A DNA stretch of 64,000 nt from Atriophallophorus winterbourni (lineage: Eukaryota > Platyhelminthes > Trematoda > Plagiorchiida > Microphallidae): the NCBI GenBank assembly GCA_013407085.1, contig JACCGJ010010175.1, positions 97,365-161,364 on the forward strand, given 5' to 3'. The position numbers were made by a program, and so were the translations under genes. Positions 44,887-55,978 of this stretch are shown in pieces. How positions within the stretch are numbered: position 1 is the stretch's first letter; every line of letters starts with the position of its first letter. The notes beneath the pieces are model-generated. The model was not told where the DNA came from. It searched no databases and worked only from the letters and a program-made list of their open reading frames with translations.

Positions 44887-45430
44887 ATTCAAAGTAATTC
44901 AAAGTTTTAATGGTCCAAAAAGCAAATACTGTACAATAACCACAGATTAAAAATATAGGGAATGCATAAAAACAACACAAATATTTTATTCATATGGAAG
45001 ATCTAGTGATTTTTAAAAGCGTCAATGGTTTCAGATTGTGCCACATGAGTAGGTAAACTGTTCCACAATTGCACACTGCGAACGGAAAATGCGGTTGTTC
45101 AACCCGCTATGCTGTTGCGACCCCGCAGATGTGTGTTGTGGGAAATATGTAGCAAATGGCTGCGTGAATAGTTTATTTGATTAACCACTGTCAGAATGAA
45201 GATTAGTGCTCCTCGTTGCCGTCTGTATTGGGCTGAATACAATTTCTATATTCTAAGTCGCATTTCGTATGGATAATTAGATAGTCCAAGAACGAGCGTT
45301 GTCGCTCGCGCTGTGGAGTTTCCAATAGCTAAAAATCTTTTTCAACCAAGAATCCCATGCCGGTATAGCATATTCGATATTGGGTCGGATGTAGATTGAA
45401 ATCAATTTTCAGATTATATTTGCGTCAAAC
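44887..45430 (-). mobile_element. CR1-like LINE, diverged 3' fragment
   Basis: Minus strand. The tail ATTCAAAGTAATTCAAAG at 44887-44904 is followed by the sequence that reads GCTTTTTGGACCATTA in the element direction. The coding part around 45010-45110 reads as a WNSLPTHVAQSE-like C-terminal block in a broken frame. It is more diverged from the other copies, so probably a separate subfamily. Confidence 0.6.
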
Positions 45431-45477
45431 AAACGATCGTTGAGTATCAGAATGAAAAATAAGAAAATAGAGTAGCA

Positions 45478-45552
45478 ATGTGCTGCTCGCATCCTTTGCA
45501 CTTGCACTGCACACCCGTGATCGGGTGGAAACAGTAAAGATTAGGTTCGGTG
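45478..45552 (-). ncRNA. Decayed hammerhead repeat, family B
   Basis: Minus strand: GAACCTAATCTTTACTGTTT and CCACCCGAT, as in the array units, followed by a broken core and GCGAGCAGCAC. The stretch from helix II to GAAA is missing or unrecognisable. Confidence 0.5.
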
Positions 45553-45714
45553 ATTAGTAGAAAGTAGTAGAAAAACGTTATACTTGGAAGCCATTATCCA
45601 ATAGAGTTCGTAGCATAAACGACAATGTGTTTACTCATGTATGCGTTTTTCCACAAAAAAAGAACATTTAACAACACAAACTTAATGAAAAATGAGGTTG
45701 GTATTAACGGTGTC

Positions 45715-45830
45715 TTTTTACAGTCTTACTCGTAAGGCAAGTGTACGTATCGATGTTGTGATATCTAGGGACATCGAAGCCACTAGCGGTGTCCTACAGG
45801 GTTCGGTACATTGCCTGCTTTTTGTGTGTA
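45715..45830 (+). mobile_element. Short RT fragment of a CR1-like LINE
   Basis: The plus strand reads ASVRIDVVISRDIEATSGVL and then QGSV, the RT block ahead of the catalytic box. Nothing else of the element is present on either side. Confidence 0.6.
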
Positions 45831-45934
45831 TATGTACAAGCTTCCGTCAAATACGCTGATGTGCGGTCACATTTTTGTTGCTCTGACACTTTTGACCGTT
45901 TCTTCGCCAAATCTACTCGGATTTTAACCATTTC

Positions 45935-48596
45935 AAAACTCTTTGTTATATTTTGGCCAGAGTTATAGGAAATTTATACATTTTGATTTGGTCCATCGAT
46001 TAACAGCAAAGTTACCGTTTCAATGTAAATATCTCACTTTGCTCACGCGTACAAATAATAAATCAAAAGGTTCACATTCTATAAAGAATGACGCTGCCAG
46101 ATTTCAAACGCCACTCCTGGTTATGGGAGACTTCAACCTTCCAAAATTGATGAAGAAAAACGCTCTTTCAACGAATTCGCTCGACGATGCGTTTCAAGAA
46201 CTGATCTTCGATATTCCTTTTTATAACCACGTATTTGATAACACTAGATATAGAGATGGTAACATGCCATCCGTCCTGGATCTAATACTAACGAGTGAGA
46301 AACACGCCGTCGAAAATCTCTGATACGAAACTCCATTGGGTTCTAGCGACCACCTGGTCCTCTTATTCGATTATGTTTGTCAAGCTGAGAGAATGAATGA
46401 CATCAACAAAACAAAACTACAACTGGATATTGGAAGTCTTCACAATGCTCTTCGAACGATTTCTGACTGGAAACCAGACACCACGGACGTGCATCGTTCT
46501 TGGGCAAACTTCAAAGAGAAGCTGTGTGATGAAATAAACCTACATTCCAGATTTGTGCCAAAGACAGCGAAAAAACGATTTACCTTCACGTTGAGAAGCC
46601 GCACAAGGAAGTGGATTAAGATACGCAACGATGCATGGAGAAACTATGTCCAGAATCCGATGCCAGATAATTGGGAAACATATCGTCTGTTGAGGAACAA
46701 GGTCACCTTTCATATCACCGAGGATAAGCAATCTCATCAGGCAAGACTACTGACCATGATGGAGCGGAACCCCAAAGTCCTGTACCAGATCGTTAACACT
46801 ACATCAAAAATTAAGCCAGGAATCTCAGCACTACGCACACCAAATGGTCTATCTACGACTGCGTTCGAGGCTGCCGAAGTTCTTGCAGGTTACTACTGCA
46901 AAGTTTTTAGCCCCAACGAATCAGTGCATCTTACGCCGCATTCGATCGGCTTTTCCAATGAAATACTAAATGAAATCTCAATAAACAATGAGTGTGTCAT
47001 GCTCAGACTTCTTCGTTTGAATACCGCAAAGTCACCAGGAGCAGATGGAATCACTCCTTTTATCCTCAAACGATGCGCATCATCATTGTGTGGTCCACTC
47101 AGCACATTATTCCAAATTTCGCTCGAAAATAGTATCGTTCCCGCGGAATGGAAATCTGGCATCATCACACCAATCTACAAGGGCGGGAGTCGATCTGACG
47201 CTGCGAACTATAGACCAGTTACGTTGTTGCCAGTATTTTCTAAAGTGCTAGAGAGTTTAGTAGCGGAAAAGATCACCCATCACCTCGAAAACAATAGACT
47301 GCTTGCGACTGAACAGCACGGTTTAAGGAAACATCACTCATGTCTATCTAACCTCTTGCTCACCTTAAACGACTGGACTGAGTGTGTGGACAATGGTTAC
47401 TCCATCCACGCATGCTTTTTAGACATGTCAAAGGCTTTCGACCGCGTCAATCATAGTATTTTAATCCAGAAACTTGAATTGCACGGGATAACAGGAAACT
47501 ATTTACACTACAGGAGTGCCCAAGTCAGAGTGGACGGCGCCTTATCAAAATCATGTAAAATTACGAGCGGAGTGCCCCAGGGTTCGGTCCTCGGACCGAT
47601 TTTGTTTTTGATCTACGCAAACGACATTCCCGAGCGTGTTAAATACAAGATTATGTTATTTGCAGACGATATAAAGCTTTGGAGAAGCATACGTACAAAT
47701 GATGACTGTGAAACTTTGCAGAAGGATCTAAACACATTGCACGATTGGTTTTTGAGAAACAAACTACCATTCAACTTCCAAAAGTGCAAAGCGTTAAACA
47801 TTGGAAAGACTGTTAATTACAACTACACTCTTGGGTCCCACCAACTCGTCTGGACAACTGAAGAGAAGGATTTGGGTGTTTGGACCAGTTCAAGTCTGAA
47901 GACTTCACTGCAGTGCAATGCGGCTTACAAAAAGGCGTCACAAGTATTGGCGTTATTGAGACGAATTTTCGGCAGATTCTCCAATCAGTCGGTGCCCCGT
48001 ATCATGAACACCTATCTGAGACCAGCGATGGAGTACGCTGTTCAGGCTTGGTCACCCTGGATTCAGAAAGACATCAATCTTCTGCAACGTATTTACCACC
48101 GAACCACAAAGCTTGTACCCGGACTAGCTGCTAAACCATATTAAGAACGTTTGAGGAGTCTCAATCTTTTCGACTTTCGCTGTCGTCGACTAAGAGGTGA
48201 CCTCATACTGATGTACAATATTATGCACGTCCCTAACCATCCCTTGTCCAAACGTGTCACACGCTCGCCACCCCGTGCCAGTCGGAAACATGAACTTACA
48301 GTGCTTATTCCCACTTCAAGACTGAACTGTCGAAGATATTCGTATGCTGTACGTGTAAGTTTTACATGGAACACCCTCCCCTCCACTGTTACACACTCAG
48401 CCAACCTGGATATTTTTAAAGCTAATTTGGACAAATACTTGAGAGACAACCCAAACTTTGATACGATTTACACTACATGAGTTTTCCTGTTTTTCTTTTT
48501 TATTGTATATACCTCATAACTCCATCCTATGGTTGTTGTTAAGCTAAATGCTTTTTAGACCATTACAACTTTGAATCACTTTGAATCACTTTGAAC
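45935..48596 (+). mobile_element. CR1-like LINE, almost intact endonuclease/RT frame
   Basis: 5'-truncated inside the endonuclease. One frame runs from 45943 to 48480 with only two in-frame stops: TGA at 46321 and TAA at 48142. Endonuclease: LLVMGDFNLPKLM near 46115, SVLDLILTSEKH, LGSSDHLVLLFDY near 46340. RT: SPGADGITPFILKR near 47035, GVPQGSVLGPILFLIYANDI near 47575, FADDIKLWRSI near 47660, KDLGVWTSSSLK near 47870, CRRYSYAVRVSFTWNTLP near 48320. The 3' tail has two ACTTTGAATC repeats at 48568-48596. High preservation suggests a young insertion. Confidence 0.92.
46336..48144 (+). pseudogene. LINE ORF2 protein, reverse transcriptase part (602 codons)
   Basis: The longest open frame in the window. 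It begins just after the TGA at 46321 that splits the endonuclease, and ends at a TAA (48142-48144) where relatives read on with ERLRSLNLF in the same frame. It carries the complete RT with GVPQGS and FADD boxes. The protein would copy LINE RNA at a nicked target. Both flanking stops are compatible with single-base changes. Confidence 0.9.
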
Positions 48597-49412
48597 AAGA
48601 ATTCTTGTGCACTAAGCGTAATACGTACGAATGCTAGCGAGTCCAACGAAAGCCTGTTTGATAGGAAACACAAACACGATCTCGATAAATGGTCTCAACT
48701 TTGTCAACAAATGCAAATTCAGCATGTTATTCCTGGCAAATTGATTCGTCTAACTCGCCACTCCACCTCAGCTCATATTGATAAACCTCGCTTACTAAGG
48801 GTTACACTGAAGTGCGAGGCTGATATCGAGAACATACTGCTAAATTCGTACCGACTAAAGACGGATCCCAATTCAAAGTGCCGGATATATCCCGATGTAC
48901 CATGGTGGGAAAGAAAGGGTACTTTAAACAATAAGGAAAAACGGTCTTGCGAAGTATAGTTCTACTTGGGGCACCAGAAAATACCTCCTAAGCATCGGTT
49001 CAGGAAGCCGCAGAGCACGACTTCAAGCAGTGGCGTTACATTGCGTTTTCGCTTGATATTTCTAATGTTGTGGTCAATGACACAATTTTGGCTGCCTTTT
49101 TCGCCAAAATATAAAGTAGATGGTCCGAAACCCCTGAGGATTACGTTTTTGACTAACGACATGGCTGAGATTGTAAAGTCCGACTGGAAAAAAGCGAAAA
49201 GAGCTTTACCGAAGGACGCTAGACTTAGTCCACCCAAACCAAGTACCATGATCGAAACGCATCCACGTCTGGGGACAGCAGATGGTAGCGTTCCCACCGA
49301 AATGGAAGAAATCGATGCATCAAAAAACGTCGTAGGTCCGGCTCAAACCGAGTCGGACCGAATACGACATACAGGGACCCAAATGTTGATTCAAACTGTC
49401 AGCGCGCAATAG
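48597..49412 (+). pseudogene. CR1-like LINE ORF1 remnant
   Basis: Starts directly after the 3' tail of the previous element. Frame 48591-48959 holds ESLFDRKHKHDLDKW, KPRLLRVTLKCEADIENILL and RIYPDVPWWERK; a frame change near 48950 is implied because another frame reads RSIVLLGAPENTS there. 48966-49412 holds GPKPLRITFLTND and WKKAKRALPKDARLSPPKP. The N-terminus is missing. ORF1 of this family is expected to bind RNA. Confidence 0.75.
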
Positions 49413-52360
49413 GTAGCTCACCAGTTTCAATCTCCCGGTCACTTACTGTTAAGCCAGATCAGGTATCACACTGTCTGACGCCTTATCGTATACTACACGA
49501 TTCATCGCTACATCAAGCTGGCGGAACTCATTGATATCTGTGTAGAAAAGTCCCCTGATCTTATTGCTGTGACGGAAACTTGGTATCAGTCGAGTATGAC
49601 GGACAGTGAACTTTTTATCCCTAATATGACACTTATTCGTCGAGACCGTGATGGCCCTGGAGGTGGTGTTGCATTGTATTATCACAAGCGACTCAAGGTA
49701 AATATCATTGCAGATACTGAAATTTCACTCACCGACACACTTTGGTGCTCACTTGACCTGGAATCTGGTGACAGCTGTACAATTGGGGTTATATATCGCT
49801 CACCAACTTCGACAGCAGAACATAACGATATGTTAGTTGAAAGACTTCATCGCATCATCGCTCGACTACACGCTCAACTTCTGATTATTGGAGATTTCAA
49901 CCTCCCGCAGCTATACTCGAGAAATCAGCACTCAATGAACTCACTGGAACACAAATTTCGCGAAGTATTCGATCTGGTACCCATGTACAACCACGTCTCC
50001 AACCACACACGAATGAGAGAAACAGGCCGGCCCTCTGTTCTAGACCTTGTTTTGACTTCCAACGAATCAGCCATTGAATCAATACACTACGAAGCTCAAT
50101 TGGGGCTGAGTGACCATGTGATGCTTGTGTTCGATTATGTCTGCAGTGCAACGAGACTCAGTGACGAATCGAAAGTGATCCGTAGAGTCGATTTTTGGAG
50201 ACTCAAGAAAGCACCCTCTGAGCTAAGCGATGTTCAACTTGATTCTAGTGACTCAAATACACATTACAATACTTTGATCAACTACCTTCAGATGCAAATC
50301 CAGTCTAACTCTCGATTTATTCATAGGAAAGATGTCCACACCTTGCGTTTCTCTGTTCGCAGCAGAACCAGAAAATGGATTTCACTAAAACGGCGAGCCT
50401 GGGTCACTCATTGCGATGATGCCACCCCTACATCCTGGTTACAATTTTGCGGAATACGTAACAGAGTCACCACGCTCATTCGACAGGACAAACAACAGTA
50501 CCAACAATTTATGGTGGAACGAATGGAAGAAAATCCGAAATTATTGTACAAAATTGTGAATGAAATTACCAAAGTTAAACCAGGGGATTTCCCGATCATG
50601 ACAGAAGAAGGAATGACCGTCACAGTCCAAGAGACGACAGATGTATTTGCATGCTTTTACTCTCAAGTCTTTTTCCCAAAACAGCAATTATCGCATCATG
50701 AATTATCAAACACAGTGAAACCACTAAGTGAACCGGTAATAGATCAATTTGTAGTGGAGCGACACTTACGACGATTAAACACGAAGAAATCCCCCGGGGA
50801 GGACAACATTACCCCAGTAATTCTTCATGTGTGTAATAGAGAGCTTTCACATAGCTTAGCTGCGGTTTTCATCCAGAGTCTTCGCGAAGGTTGCGTACCT
50901 TTAGCATGGAAAGCGGGTGTGATAACACCAATTTACAAGGGTAGCTGTCGTTCTGACGCAGAAAATTACAGACCTGTAACGCTGCTACCCTGTATTTCAA
51001 AGATCATGGAGCACATCATTAGTGAATGTATTGTGGGTCACCTTGAAGCAAGAGGTCTTTTGTCAGCAACACAACACGGGTTTCGCCGGACCAAATCTTG
51101 TCTGTCCAATATACTGATCACACTAAACGACAGGACTATGTCGCTTCACCAAGGCTACACGGTTCACGCTTGTTATATTGATATATCAAAGGCTTTTGAC
51201 AAGGACAATCACAGCCTGTTTCTGCAAAAGCTAGCGCATTATGGAAAAAGGGGTAACCTACTATCGTGGTTAATAGATTATCTGACCGATCGGCATGTGC
51301 GAGTTCGCATTGACGGTGTGCTATCGAAAAGTATCGATGCCACGAGCGGGGTATTTCAAGGATCAGTACTCAGGCCTATCATCGGCTTCCTGTTATACAT
51401 CAATTATATTACTGAAATAGTGCGGTGTAAGCTAGTTCTTTTTGCTGACGACATTAAAATATGGAAGCAAATCCGATCTACTGAAGATTGTTTGATGCTA
51501 TAACAGGACTTGGATGCTCTGTATCACTGGTCCCTATTAAATCAAATGCCGTTCAACTTACGTAAAATATAATATGTTACAGTTTAGCCGTAATTACGAC
51601 CATACACATCATCTAGGCCACGAAAACCTAACTTGGACCACCGCTGAAAAGGATCTCGGGATTTGGATCACTACTAACCTGAAACCGAATATGCATTGTC
51701 AAAAAGTGTTTAATAGGGTATGCGGTATATTAGGAATCCTGAGGAGAATTTTCGGGCGGTTCACTCCCAAAACACTTCCCCGCATTATAAATAATTACAT
51801 TCATCGAACGATGGAGCATTTGATCCCAGCCTGGGCACCGTGGCTGCGCAAAGACATCGACCTCTTGGATAGAATTTACCACCGAGCTACAAAGCTAGTT
51901 GATGGGATGCAGCACGTCTCATATCAAGAGCGAATGGCCATACTAGGTTTGCCTGATTTTACAAAGAGACGAATGAGGAGCGACGTTATTCTAGCTTACA
52001 AAATACTGCGAATCAAAAACCACCCGCTCCGAGATCTAATAAAAATAATTTCCCCTCGGAATACACGTAGTCACTCAAGTTGCCTCGCAATACCGCACTC
52101 AAGACTTGACTCTCGGCGCCATTTCTTCTCTGTGCGTATCTGCTTTCTATGGAATGCACTACCGCAACAACAGTTGATGTTTTTAAAGCAAAACTAGATG
52201 CATATATCAAACAACACCCCATAATCGGCCCTGTGTATTGAATCAACATGAACCCAGACAAACATGTGTGTTTTTGATTACATTTTCTTTTTGCAATAGT
52301 TGTCATCCAATGGTACATGTAAAGCAATTTCTTTTTTCACCATAAAATCTTGATTCTTAA
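49413..52360 (+). mobile_element. CR1-like LINE ORF2 and 3' end, same element as ORF1 remnant
   Basis: An open frame from 49479 to 51503 encodes a full APE-type endonuclease (LIAVTETWYQSSM near 49560, IGVIYRSPTS near 49785, IIGDFNLPQL near 49885, LGLSDHVMLVFDY near 50105) and RT (SPGEDNITPVILH near 50795, LFADDIKIWKQI near 51440). The substrate box is damaged: GVFQGSVLRPI for GVPQGSVLGPI. After a TAA at 51501 and a frameshift near 51565, the frame 51574-52197 gives KDLGIWITTNLKP and the C-terminus; another frameshift near 52175 precedes the natural end at 52239. The tail ends ATAAAATCTTGATTCTT. Confidence 0.88.
49479..51503 (+). pseudogene. LINE ORF2 (endonuclease plus RT), disrupted
   Basis: About 675 codons without a stop. 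It contains both catalytic domains in order; endonuclease residues Glu (TETW), Asp/Asn (GDFN) and SDH are all kept, as is FADD. It ends early at a TAA replacing a Gln codon (LQQDL in relatives). Confidence 0.85.
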
Positions 52361-53272
52361 TGAACTACCTTCCGAAACTCATCACAGCCAAGATGATTCT
52401 TTTTGCGTATGATGCTAAACTTTGGGTGCGAATCAAGTCAAGGGTGAACTGGTTGCGCTTACAGAGCGATGTTGATATATTGAACGGCTGGTCCGAGAGG
52501 AAGAAGCTTCATTTAACTACAACTCTGTATCCGAATTACTGGAATGGACATCAGAAGAAAAGGACCTCGGCGTTTGAATTGGTGGAAATCTGAAGAACAG
52601 CATTCAATGCAAAGCCGTATACAACCGAGCTAGCTGCTTTCTAGGTATGCTTCGACGTATTTTTGGACGTTTATCCCATGAAACATCTTCCCTGCAGCTA
52701 AATACGTGTATTAACCCAATGATAAATTACTCAATGCAAGCTTGGGCACCATGGCTGCAAAAGGCCATCAAGAAGCTAGAGATGATTTATCTCAGAACAA
52801 CCGAAATGGTGGGTTGTCTTCGCGACCTCCCTCACGAGGATTGACTCGCAGACGGGTTCTATAAAATATTGAACTCAAAGATTCCTCCTATGAGGCATCT
52901 ATTTTGTCTCCGGTCAAGCTATACCACACGCACTCCCACATTAGCATTGGATATTCCGCATTCTCACCGAAACTATCGTTGGTTCTTCTATTCGCGTGTT
53001 TCTTATAGATCTCCTTGTCGTCAGACGTACAATCATCTAATGAAAAGATTTTCAGCAACAAACTGGATATATTTATGCATAGTAATTCTACCCTACAACC
53101 CGCTTCCATAACCTGAAGTAATTTCACACAGAATTTATCCTAACGAATATTTTTCCATACATGACGTTTTTTCTAAATAATTGTACTGTCACCTAGCGCC
53201 TCAATTTTTTATATTTTTCCGTATACGAATATCCTATAGTGTTGTATATACCATGAATTCTTGAATTTGAAG
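52361..53272 (+). mobile_element. CR1-like LINE, RT C-terminus with 3' tail
   Basis: Abuts the previous tail head-to-tail. Begins MNYLPKLITAKMILFAYDAK, with the catalytic FADD changed to FAYD. It continues LRRIFGRLSHE, AWAPWLQKAI, then a degraded C-terminus to about 53110 and a tail CCTATAGTGTTGTATATACC ending GAATTCTTGAATTTGAAG. Inactive. Confidence 0.82.
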
Positions 53273-54308
53273 TCGACAAATCAATTGTATTTAGACATGA
53301 ATTCTACGTCGTTCAGTTTTCGGTTTAGATGGTGACGCTTGGAACCGGTCAGATCAATAACACGTGACTTCATCCACGCCCACGTACTTTGGCCACAGAT
53401 ATTGAGTGACCTTGTATCATGTGATTCATTCTTATTGGTTGATGAACTCTCATGCATTGTCTGCGCAGTCAATGTTAGATCGAAATGACGTTTCGCAGCA
53501 GTCCATCTGATGTTGGTTCTATCGTATTCTATTGAGACGGGAAACTAATGGATGAATCCGATAGAGGTGAGATTGGATAGAATAAACCCTTTCGATAGCT
53601 GATGCTTTGCAGCTCACCACTTAAGCAATAGGCTCTCAGCTACAGCGCTGTTTAAACAGTTAATATTTAAATAATTTGTCACTAACCAACTGTGGCGAGC
53701 AGAGCTTCGTGGTGGAAAACTTTTCAATTGCAACTTTACTCGAAGTGTCCAAACATTCTACAAGCAATCTGTACGGTTTAAGGCTACTCGGTAATTTGCT
53801 ACCATGGTCGCCGGGTTCGCTTTCCCTATCCCTTCACGAGATATCAGAGTATGTACGGCTAAATGAGTATATATCCGTAGAAGGCATGTAATAAATTTTC
53901 CAGTTCATTTTATTTAAGCAACCGTGATTTACCGTGCTATGTGAGGAAACTATTTTCTGCGAAACGCGGAAGTGGTTATTTGTTAAATTCATTTTCAGGG
54001 TATTGCCTTGCTCGAGCTACGTCTCAAGGTAGTGCTGCTTCCGAGTTTCGAATGGTGAAAGATCGAGTGTATTTATCCATAGCAAACTCAAATTATGGGA
54101 TCCACCATTAGATTTCCGGGGCATTTGTCTACGGTTTCATTGCTTTTAGTGAGACGTGTGCTAGCGTAAGTCGAAAAGTTCTGATAAGCTGCAGTAGCGT
54201 AGAATGTTGGTGGTTGAGATAAATTTTTGGGATCATTGGTTTTAATCCTTTTCTGTTGCTTTACTGGGTTTCCCAACGCCATCATTTCTACCTTGCGAAT
54301 TATAGCTA
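53273..54308. other. No gene recognised
   Basis: Open frames of 60-90 codons on both strands without recognisable domains. No LINE tail or ribozyme core seen. Confidence 0.5.
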
Positions 54309-54412
54309 TCAAGCGCATGCGGATCCTGATCTTACTGTCCCTGCCTGATGAGTGCAAACAGCCCGAAACCGGTCGTGGGGTGTGTGTGATGGAAATGCAT
54401 GCAAATGAATAT
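54309..54412 (+). ncRNA. Dispersed hammerhead ribozyme repeat, family A, intact core
   Basis: Short copy from CAAGCGCATGCGGATCC to GCATGCAAATGAA. CTGATGA at 54345-54351, helix II GTGC/GCCC (one mismatch) with AAACA loop, GAAA at 54365-54368, perfect ACCGGT helix III, cleavage predicted after C54374. Helix I pairs TGTCCCTGC with GTGGGG using two wobbles. Confidence 0.85.
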
Positions 54413-55213
54413 TATAGCAATGGCCATTTCGCACCAGCACAAGCCACGACGTGTGTTCAAAATTAGTCCAACGGTGCACGGCGTGCCGGTCATCGCTGCT
54501 CCGGTTGCCCGTATGCATGTCTCGGTGCGGTTGTGTGTGTGTGCTGACGAAGGTCTTATCGATCGGTGGTGAGGTGAATCGGGTACACAGGCATGCAGGC
54601 GTCAGAACCCAACACAACTAGGCCACGATAGACTCTGACCGAATGAGTTTCGCATTAGCGGTTACGCGTTGTGTATGAGCTCACGCGATATATATTGACG
54701 GGCTATATTGAATGGGTTTTAAATCGAGGATATATCTGACTATCGTTGCCAGCGCTACGGGAGAGATTGTTCCTCCCGAATCGGACTGTTTAGTCATTCA
54801 AAAAGCTGTATAACATGAACATTCATGCGATTGTGATGTACATCCATGGTCGACATCGACCGAAGGAGGCCAACAACAACAACAACTCTGTTGTGTAACT
54901 AAGTCCGCATTGAGAAATTCTTGTATTATCTTGCTGTGAAAGAATAATGGTATTATTTCGTCACATGTTTGACGAGACAAGCACAAACTTGTAAGCACTA
55001 TCTATCCGTGGATTCTAGGCTATGAACGATCAAGTAATAAGGAATAAGAAAATAAATTTAAACGCTTTATTCAAAAAATTCGAAATTTCAGGGGTAAATT
55101 AATAATACAATAAGTAATTACAGAATATAGCAACAGGAAATAATTCAAAATAATACGAATTGTTTGACGACACGTTGTTCACTGTTCCGTGACGTTTCCA
55201 AAGGTGCTGACTA
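54413..55213. other. No gene recognised; holds a 31-bp dispersed repeat
   Basis: GC content is higher than in the introns around 54460-54620. TAGTCCAACGGTGCACGG at 54463 resembles the start of the SINE-like insert at 38.6 kb (GGTCCAACGGTGGACGG), but no B box follows. 54831-54861 is the second copy of the repeat at 1867-1897. Confidence 0.45.
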
Positions 55214-55293
55214 AATAAGGTTATACTAGAACGCCACTGTTGCACAGGGTTCGCACAACGAACCACGATGTTCAAACACAGAATCACATAGTG
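55214..55293 (-). repeat. Inverted part-unit at the left edge of the ribozyme array
   Basis: About 80 bp matching, in reverse orientation, the unit segment seen at 55361-55437 (ATCACTATGTGATTCTG to TATAACCTT). It switches at about 55293 straight into the forward unit (TTTCGGGGAATG), so the array begins with a foldback. Confidence 0.85.
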
Positions 55294-55484
55294 ATTTCGG
55301 GGAATGTGAGCAACACATCACTTTGGTCATCCATAAACGCCTTGAGTGCTTGACTACGAATCACTATGTGATTCTGTGTTTGAACATCGTGGTTCGCTGT
55401 ACGAACCCTGTGCAACAGTTGTATTCAGGTATAACCTTGTTTACCATTTATCCACTGTTTCAAGGCTCACTGAACCTAGTCTTA

Positions 55485-55535
55485 CTGTCTCCACCCGATG
55501 ACGGCAAACAGCTAGAAACCGGTAGTAGACTGTAA
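55485..55535 (+). ncRNA. Array hammerhead 1, core mutated
   Basis: The core reads CCGATGA at 55495-55501, one change from CTGATGA at an invariant uridine, so activity should be lost. GAAACCGGTA is intact. Confidence 0.8.
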
Positions 55536-55725
55536 TTTCGGGGAATGCGAGCAACACATCAATTTCGTCATCCATAAGCGCCTTGAGTGCTTGACTACGA
55601 ATCACTATGTGATTCTGTGTTTGAGCATCGTGGTTCGCTGTACGAACCCTGTGCAACAGTTGTATTCAGGTATAACCTTGTTTACCATTTATCCACTGTT
55701 TCAAGGCTCACTGAACCTAATCTTA

Positions 55726-55776
55726 CTGTCTCCACCTGATGACGGCAAGCACCCAGAAACCGGTAGCGGAGTGTAA
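55726..55776 (+). ncRNA. Array hammerhead 2
   Basis: CTGATGA at 55736-55742, GAAACCGGTA ending at 55765. Helix II is weakened (GGC facing CCC with an AAGCA loop), the other parts are intact. Confidence 0.8.
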
Positions 55777-55978
55777 TTTCGGGGAATGTGAGCAACACAT
55801 CAATTTCGTCATCCATAAGCGTCTTGAGTGCTTGACTACGAATCACTATGTGATTCTGTGTTTGAACATCGGCGTTCGTTGTACGAGCCCTATGCAACAG
55901 TAGTATTCAAGTATAACCTTGTTTACCATTTATCCACTGTTTCGAGTCTCACTGAACCTAATCTTACTGTCTCCACCT

